Positions 58,085 to 64,000 of a stretch of 64,000 nucleotides of DNA are shown piece after piece. A model generated the notes under the pieces. That model ran no database searches. It saw only the letters and a program-made list of their open reading frames with translations, and was not told the origin of the DNA. The stretch covers positions 372,001 to 436,000 of the forward strand of contig JASANG010003345.1 of assembly GCA_030248215.1 (NCBI GenBank), in the 5' to 3' direction. A program made the translations under genes and the position numbers. The stretch's first letter is position 1; every line of letters starts with the position of its first letter. The stretch comes from Enoplolaimus lenunculus (taxonomy: Eukaryota > Nematoda > Enoplea > Enoplida > Thoracostomopsidae).

Positions 58085-58155
58085 CGCCGTAAATCGAACA
58101 TCGGCCCTCGTGTATTCGAGTCAAGCATGCTACCACTGCAACATGTGGTGATTAC
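58085..58155 (-). other. tRNA-like sequence, probably pseudogene or SINE head
   Basis: On the minus strand TTGCAGTGGTAGCATGCTTG (box A) and GATGTTCGATTTAC (box B) are 34 bp apart, with a CTCG...CGAG anticodon-like stem. The acceptor stem is not convincing. Confidence 0.4.
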
Positions 58156-58269
58156 AACAACTTCCTATCTCGGTATTTGTGTACATGTATGGCATTAAAA
58201 GTAACACTGTTTCCGCCAATATACAGGGAAATTTTTTGTGAGATTCTGTATGGTTCTGTAGCCCATGTT

Positions 58270-58418
58270 ACTAAGGGGCGTAAAGGTTTCTGGTGGGTCT
58301 GTAAACATGTTTATATTCTAGATTACAGTTTTTTGCTTAGACTTAGGCTTAGGCTTTGAAATACGCTTTTGCCACGCTTAGGCTTAGGCTTACGAATACG
58401 CTTAATCTACTGTTGCGC
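58270..58418. mobile_element. TTAGGC-hexamer element, copy
   Basis: TAAGGGGCGTAAAGG at the left and CTGTTGCGCCCCTAA at the right are inverted. Inside are CTTAGACTTAGGCTTAGGC and GCTTAGGCTTAGGCTTACG, a 6-bp period. Confidence 0.65.
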
Positions 58419-58649
58419 CCCTAAAAGTAACATTGGCCGTTCTGTATTTAGCGTAGAATTAACCTAACAGCGTGATATTTGCATCCAAGACTTTGTATCG
58501 AGTAGCGACCTGGTGTGTACACGAGAACACACTGTGTGGAATGTCGTTGGTTTTAGTTCAGTTGAGTTTCTTTTTAATTCTAAACAGATACAATTTATGT
58601 GTAATATTTCGATATACAAGTAAACTTTGAATGTTTGTTGAGTGACAGG

Positions 58650-58790
58650 GCAATGTTAGGTGTTTGGGCCAATGTATAGAACATGACCATAGCCGTAGTA
58701 TAAGCATGCCTAAGCGTAAGCCGAAGACCAAGTGTGAGAATAAGCTTATATCTAACTCTAAGCTTAAACAAAAGTCTAATATTTTTAATT
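58650..58790. mobile_element. TTAGGC-hexamer element, inverted diverged copy
   Basis: GGGCCAATGTATAGAACATG, GCATGCCTAAGCGTAAGCCG and CTAAGCTTAAACAAAAGTC. The 154-codon minus-strand frame over it is a by-product. Confidence 0.5.
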
Positions 58791-60000
58791 GTGCTAAATA
58801 AAAATAACTCGATGAACAAGGCGGTTTTACCGAAATAGAAGCTATTTTTACAAATATACTGGTGAACGATAGCAATGAAAAAGTATTCATTGAAGCCAGC
58901 GCCGTATCAGTTTCCTTTTTCATAAAACTTAGTGCCGTATTAAATGCAAGCACGGGAAATTTTACTGTAAATACCAAAGGTTTTGTCTGATTGAATGTTT
59001 TACTGTATGCCATGTAACTCATAGATAATTGTTCAAGTTAGTGATTTCAATAGCATTTTTAATATGTTTAACTCTAGCGTTGAGTAAGCAGTGGCTTGTT
59101 GAGATTTCTTGTATGCAAATCCGCGCTGATTTTCAATTGTCAATATTGACATTCTGAAATATTTCAAACTAATATATATGCGTTGCTAATATTCATCGTT
59201 TGGGTCTTTTACGAGTATCTGCAGCAGGTGCTTACCCAAAAATGGATTGATTTTGAAACGTGAATATTTGAACTTCTTGTGACTCCCTGATCGTCGTACT
59301 CAAATTTAATTTTTAAAAAAATTCAGTTGTTTGGTACCTAGATTACACCACATGCTATGGCCCATTGGAAACAAACTTTTTTTCGCTGTTTGCGAAATAC
59401 CGGTATATTAATTCGTTCAATTTTCATGCTTTTACTTTTCAACAACTTAAAAAAATCAATGTTTCAATACATCAGTTCTGCAATTGTTCGATTGAAATAA
59501 AAACTGCTAAAAATTCATCCAAAATTTTGGGTGCACTGGCTATTTCTGTCTAGAAAACCTAGTGGACTGGTGAGAATTAAGCTTAATAAAGTAGCTGCTA
59601 TAAAAGTAAAAAATAAACATTGAACGTTTACACTTGCTATTTTAGGGTTCGCCTTTCGCATTTGTTACAAATGAACTCTAATGTTTCCATACCTATCGTA
59701 TTTCTTACTTTGGTTGAAATTGTGCTGGTGTTAATATATTTTTGTGTTTGATCGGTACTATGTCGTCACAAGTAGATTTATTTGAAATACCAATGCGATG
59801 AAAACACGTATATTTGTATACGGAAAGCAGGGCCGACGCAAATGTATATAATACCAGTTTCCGAGCATAGTCAAAGGCGTTTAACTTTAACCCCTTCTCA
59901 CATTTAGTTGCCTGTAGGCAACTCAGCGCAGTGTATATACGTTCTTAAATAGTATATATCGCACCGTGTTTATCAATTGCAACACGTATACATAGTACTA
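58791..60000. other. Intergenic DNA
   Basis: AT-rich; no gene or repeat recognised. Confidence 0.4.
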
Positions 60001-60039
60001 AATCACCACAAGACGTGAGAGCCCCCTCGGGCTTGAGCG

Positions 60040-60125
60040 TCAAGCTCCTATAACTGAGTGGTGATGGTATACGCCTCCCACTACAGTCACTGGAGTTCGA
60101 ATCCTAGCATAAAAGTAGGTCTCAG
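60040..60125 (+). mobile_element. Second tRNA-derived SINE family, copy 1
   Basis: CTATAACTGAGTGGTGATGG resembles box A and GGAGTTCGAATCC box B. A matching, decayed minus-strand copy lies at 62752-62815 (GGTGATGGTAAACGCCTCCC). The acceptor stem does not close. Confidence 0.5.
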
Positions 60126-60379
60126 GGGAAATAAAAAATATTCATGTAAGAAACTGTTAAGCGAAAAATTTTCAATTTACTATCTATAAGACTCAGAAAT
60201 TCATGCATTCACTTTATCTTACACTTCACGGTTAGTTCGCTACGAATTCTACAGGAATCTTTTGTCACAACTTTTTCATAGTAGGTAGTAGCAGAAATAG
60301 GAGAAACGCAACTCAGATAACCGCATCGCAGTTGTTGCTTACAGATGGAATTGTACCACTGGAGTTATTCCTCCGATTT

Positions 60380-60812
60380 TGGTTCGGTGTGAAATTTTGC
60401 ATAGTCTTAGAAAATCGGGGGTCAAATAATTTTACTACTGCCGGAGGCGAAGCCAGAGGTTAGGTGAAATAATAGCCTAAGCCAAAAAATGTAATACAGA
60501 ATCTAAACATATTCTTTTATAGACCCACGAGAAACCTGGACCCTCTTAAAGTCATGGGCCGTAAAAATGATGTTTAATTTGCTAATTTTATCATGTATTT
60601 GTAAGGTATTGTTAAATCTTTTTGTGTAACCCTTATTTTTCTCAAAATCTCGGCGATTTTTTCCTCAAAATTGTACTCACCAAACAAATAAAATATGTAA
60701 AGCTATGCAAAATTTAACTAGCGTAATTGCTGAAACCTCCGGCGCAGAAGTTCTACCGGACCCGTAGGTCATATTTCAGCCGAAACCGGGGGCGGACCTC
60801 CTGTTGTACCCT
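60380..60812. mobile_element. GGCTCC-type MITE relative, old copy
   Basis: The right end GGGGGCGGACCTCCTGTTGT then ACCCTG mirrors the left end of the element at 29917 (CAGGGTACAACCCGAGGTC). The left end is not preserved; CTGCCGGAGGCGAAGCC near 60452 is family-like. Confidence 0.45.
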
Positions 60813-61294
60813 GATTTCCATGTAAAATAAAGTACAAACTAAACAACTCTGTCATACATGTGAGATTCAGCCAGTCACAATTATATTACAATGCCGTGTG
60901 TTCGAAAGGACACATAAGAAATCAAGAATGACGGTTAATTGTAGAATTATTCTTTGTATGAAACAAATTTTGGTCCGTCCCTATGTTGAGTCCCAATGAA
61001 TATGAGTCCGTATCCCTATTCCCTAACTCCGTAAGCGAATAGAGTCCCTAAACCTTTAGAGTCCATAAATGTCTGTTATCCCTAATTGTAGCGCATAAAT
61101 GACTCCAGGACCATTTAACTTTGCATTATCGCTCAAGCTATTAACACATGACAAATAAACATTTAATGCAACGGATAGTTGTAATACTGGATAAACGAAG
61201 GGCGGCGGAGGGCGGGTTAAAAATATAACAGTCCGTAACCGAATAACAGGTGGGTACCCTAGTCCCCCTCTTATTCGGGGCACTACATTACACC
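60813..61294. other. Intergenic DNA
   Basis: No gene recognised. Confidence 0.4.
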
Positions 61295-61412
61295 TTTTCA
61301 CTTAGGCTTACGCTTAGGCTTATGTTTAGGAATACGCTTTTCCAACACAGGCTTTAGGCTTATAGACTTAGGAATACGCTTAATCTACTGTTACCGCCCT
61401 AACGTAACATTG
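61295..61412. mobile_element. TTAGGC-hexamer element, copy
   Basis: CACTTAGGCTTACGCTTAGGC, GGAATACGCTT (twice), then CTACTGTTACCGCCCTAACG and ACATTGGCC. Confidence 0.6.
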
Positions 61413-61946
61413 GCCAAAATTTTTCTGAACAATTCTTGTCAAAAAGAACAAAATCAAGCAATAAAATCAGCGTCCTGAGATAGCTTTATAACCTTTTAAT
61501 AATTCGCAGTATTGAAAAAATTATTAATGTTTTCTATTTTCACAGATTTAAGAGATACTTGTTTACTCACTGAAAACAAAAATGTGTCCAAATCTGTTTC
61601 TCACGCGACTGCCGGCTGGTTTTATAGGTAGTGAAGTGTGACTTCAAGCTGTGCTGCGTATTTGCTTTTTTGTGCGTTTGCAAATATTGACGTGGTCGAT
61701 CGTCAGAGTATAAGCACATCAAATTTTCTGTATTAAAAATGTTTTTAGTTTTACGTTCTTTTACTTTTAGCTTGTTCGCATTATACTGTAAATCTTCTGA
61801 AATTTTAACGTTGAACAATCTATTAAATTGTTTGGTCACATTTCTAAAAACACAGATTGAACTGTGAACACAAGTTTTACGAATACGGTAAACACGCCGT
61901 TTGTGAAGGTTTCGCATGGGTTCGACCGGATGGCCCATGTCAAGAT
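61413..61946. other. Intergenic DNA with an unassigned minus-strand frame
   Basis: A 123-codon minus-strand frame (61567-61938) is K/R-rich and contains SICVFRNVTKQFNRLFNVK. I do not recognise it and see no supporting splice or promoter signals. Confidence 0.3.
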
Positions 61947-62065
61947 CAGGGGCAGAACGCTTTTTTTGTGGGATTAGAAAAGAGTAAGCTTTAGCTTTAG
62001 ACTAATTTTTTTTGCTTGACTTAGGCTTAGGCTTATGCTTAGGAATATGCTCTGTTCCGCCCCTG
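61947..62065. mobile_element. TTAGGC-hexamer element with readable ends
   Basis: CAGGGGCAGAACGC at the left and TCTGTTCCGCCCCTG at the right are inverted. GACTTAGGCTTAGGCTTATG lies inside. No target duplication is readable. Confidence 0.65.
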
Positions 62066-62384
62066 TTCTTTACATTGGCCGAACGGATTAATAGGTAAAG
62101 CTTTGCAGTGTAGTTGGTCGGAAAAATTTAGAATCAACTAGAGGGGTATTGCTGCATCGTCTGGTATATGCTTGCTGCGACCATGGAAGTTTAGGGGTCT
62201 GAGAACTTCGGGATTGAGCGAAGGCAGGTGTCATTCAAATGGATCTCTTTTCTCTGCACAACATTTTATAGTTGTCATGATGAATCAGCTGTTTTTGTGA
62301 TGCGGTTTCACTGGCAATTGTAAACACTGATTCTAATTCGTTGAAAGCACGGCGCTAGAATTGGTGGAACAAGGATAGTGTAAG

Positions 62385-62575
62385 CAAGACTGAAAATTTT
62401 TGTTTACAAATGGATTTGCTGCGCCATGCGGCAGTAGAAGTGCGCTGTAGTACAATGCCGAAGGTCGCCCGACGTTGACGTACAGTGTCGAACGATGACG
62501 AAGGTAACGGACAAGGTGACGGCTGGCGCCTGATGTCATCAGAACTATACCGTTACACTAAAGGTGGGGCAGTAG
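62385..62575. mobile_element. GC-rich foldback MITE, diverged
   Basis: GCGCTGTAGTACAATGCCG, CCCGACGTTGACGTACAG, GGTAACGGACAAGGTGACGG and GAACTATACCGTTACAC keep family-like words, but the arms have lost symmetry. Confidence 0.35.
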
Positions 62576-62751
62576 TGTTTACAACTCAGGCGACAAAATT
62601 TATTTCAATATAAAATAAAGCAGAAACCTGTTTAATATATACTTGGCCATGATTGGAGCGATTTAGTAGGCTCCTGTGCACATTCATCAAACCGTTTTTT
62701 AAGTTTTAAATTTTAATTTAACTTGTTTACTTAAGATAGGCTTATAACTGT

Positions 62752-62815
62752 CCAGCTCTGATTTCAACGTCAGTCTCTAGGCGGGAGGCGTTTACCATCA
62801 CCAGCTGTAACATGT
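62752..62815 (-). mobile_element. Second tRNA-derived SINE family, decayed copy
   Basis: On the minus strand CTGGTGATGGTAAACGCCTCCC is followed by ACTGACGTTGAAATC, matching the copy at 60040. Confidence 0.4.
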
Positions 62816-63190
62816 ATTAGTTGATTAACACAATACGTTGTTTATTTTATTGCATTTGTTCAGTGTACAGTTTTAGTTGCTCATAGTACACTCCATGCAG
62901 AAAACGGTTAATAAACTTTGATTTCTTCTGCAGGACCTTAATACTTTTTGTTAAATTTTATTAATTAAAGAAACAAAAAAATATGTTTTAAAATAAAAAC
63001 GGTATTTTCATTTTATTTGCGCCGATTCGATAATGTTCATGCCGAATTTGCGTAACGAAACTATTGATCAGTGCATGAAACGCGTATTGCTTTTGCAAAT
63101 TTTGTGGTCTGCAATTTTCACCACAGGTATGTACAGGCCGTGTAGCTCTATAAAAGGCGTTCGCAATGTATATTATATACAGGAATATGT
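62816..63190. other. Intergenic AT-rich DNA
   Basis: No gene recognised. Confidence 0.4.
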
Positions 63191-63390
63191 CACTGCAAAA
63201 AACGGCGAGTCAAATTGACTCTCTCCGAAATAGGCTTTTTCTAACTACACAAACTGAGTCAAAATTCGACTCCGCCTGAGTCACATTCGACTCAATTTGA
63301 CGCTGGCGGAGTCGAATTTTGACTCAGTTTGTGTAGTCAGGAAAAGCGTATTTCAGAGAGTGTCGATTTGACTCACCATTTTTTGCAGCG
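63191..63390. mobile_element. GAGTC palindromic MITE, copy 2
   Basis: A 200-bp palindrome. CACTGCAAAAAACGG faces CCATTTTTTGCAGCG. The arms and their GAGTC words match the copy at 57693. Confidence 0.88.
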
Positions 63391-64000
63391 TATCTATAGG
63401 AAATTTTTGAAAACGGTTGTATTTATGTTTAGTTTTAAAGGTAAGATACTGGTTCGTTGGCTACGCTCGATCGCCAAATTCTGTTCTTGGTTGCAATCGT
63501 GTTCCAGGGGCGTGACCGGGATTTTATTTCGGGAAAGGGATAACAGCGTTTGAAAGTGTTTTGCCAGTGGGGATAGCAAGAAATTTTTTTGTCCTCTGCA
63601 GATTATTCTAAATCCTACGAAATTGCCTTTTTATAGATTTTTTCTGGAAATTTCGGGGGGGGGGGTGGGGGTGCGTCCCTGAATTCGACATCTATCTAAT
63701 ATCATTAACCTGGGACGCTGTGATCGGTTTGCTAATTAGTTAGTCAACTCGTTTTGCAATATTGCAACCGATGACAACATATTTCCCGCAAAATGAAAAG
63801 TCAGACATTGGTTTTCTATTCAGTTCTAATATATGTAAATTTTTTGTCTTGTGTGGGTCTGCTGAAAGAGATCGATCCCGGGATAACCTCGGTTCTGTAG
63901 AATACACGTTGCAACGCAGCTAAAAATCATACAGGGCTTTTTTATATACATAAACAAAATCTATGCAACATTCAGTCTGGAATTTTGCTAGCAAAAAACT
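63391..64000. other. Intergenic DNA
   Basis: A G-run near 63653-63668 is present; no gene recognised. Confidence 0.4.

Noticed and set aside
58558-59022. 154-codon minus-strand frame as a membrane protein
   Set aside because: It overlaps a TTAGGC-type repeat and lacks domains or splice signals.
58330-61380. True interstitial telomere block
   Set aside because: Runs are only two to four hexamers long and sit at a fixed place inside repeated elements.
1-64000. LTR retrovirus-like element, Polinton or other virus-derived gene
   Set aside because: I saw no long terminal repeats, gag, integrase, capsid or envelope signatures; the only reverse transcriptase is of LINE type.

Overview
The window looks like nuclear DNA from an AT-rich, repeat-rich invertebrate genome. 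It holds long intergenic stretches packed with short inverted-repeat transposons, SINE-like tRNA-derived repeats, one jockey-like LINE, canonical GT/AG splice sites with TTTCAG-type acceptors, and very Q/S/T-rich zinc-finger exons. No bacterial-style gene arrangement is present. TTAGGC-like hexamers and a possible SMA-9/Schnurri-like protein would fit a nematode, but this is inference and not proof of species.

Layout. 0-36 kb is almost entirely repeats: a 3.1 kb hAT-like element carrying a 2.15 kb 18-bp minisatellite (0.5-3.6 kb); a broken open frame of unknown function on the minus strand (8.6-9.25 kb); a degenerate LINE reverse transcriptase (9.8-11.7 kb); a fragment resembling the RNA-binding protein RBM48, cut off by a MITE (12.2-12.5 kb); 9-bp minisatellites in opposite orientation (16-17.4 kb); and many MITE families. 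36.3-52.2 kb carries the only convincing host coding DNA: two giant exons of about 6.6 kb each with a 299-bp exon between them. They encode low-complexity proteins with a C2HC finger, a new-looking Cys/His cluster and seven C2H2 fingers. One finger and its flank recall the Schnurri/HIVEP/SMA-9 group of BMP-pathway transcription factors. The last finger is interrupted by a donor site, so the gene continues beyond what I can identify. 52.2-64 kb returns to repeats: a 1.4 kb foldback element, GAGTC-rich palindromic MITEs, TTAGGC-bearing elements and tRNA-like repeats.

The most interesting non-genic pattern is a parallel design shared by many unrelated MITE families. Each has CAGGG...CCCTG ends, an 8-bp target duplication where it can be read (hAT type), and a tandem hexamer just inside the ends. 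The hexamer is different for each family: GGAACC, GGATTC, GGTCTC, GGCTCC, GGCTTA (= TTAGGC). I see no LTR retrovirus, Polinton, CRISPR array or intact RNA gene.
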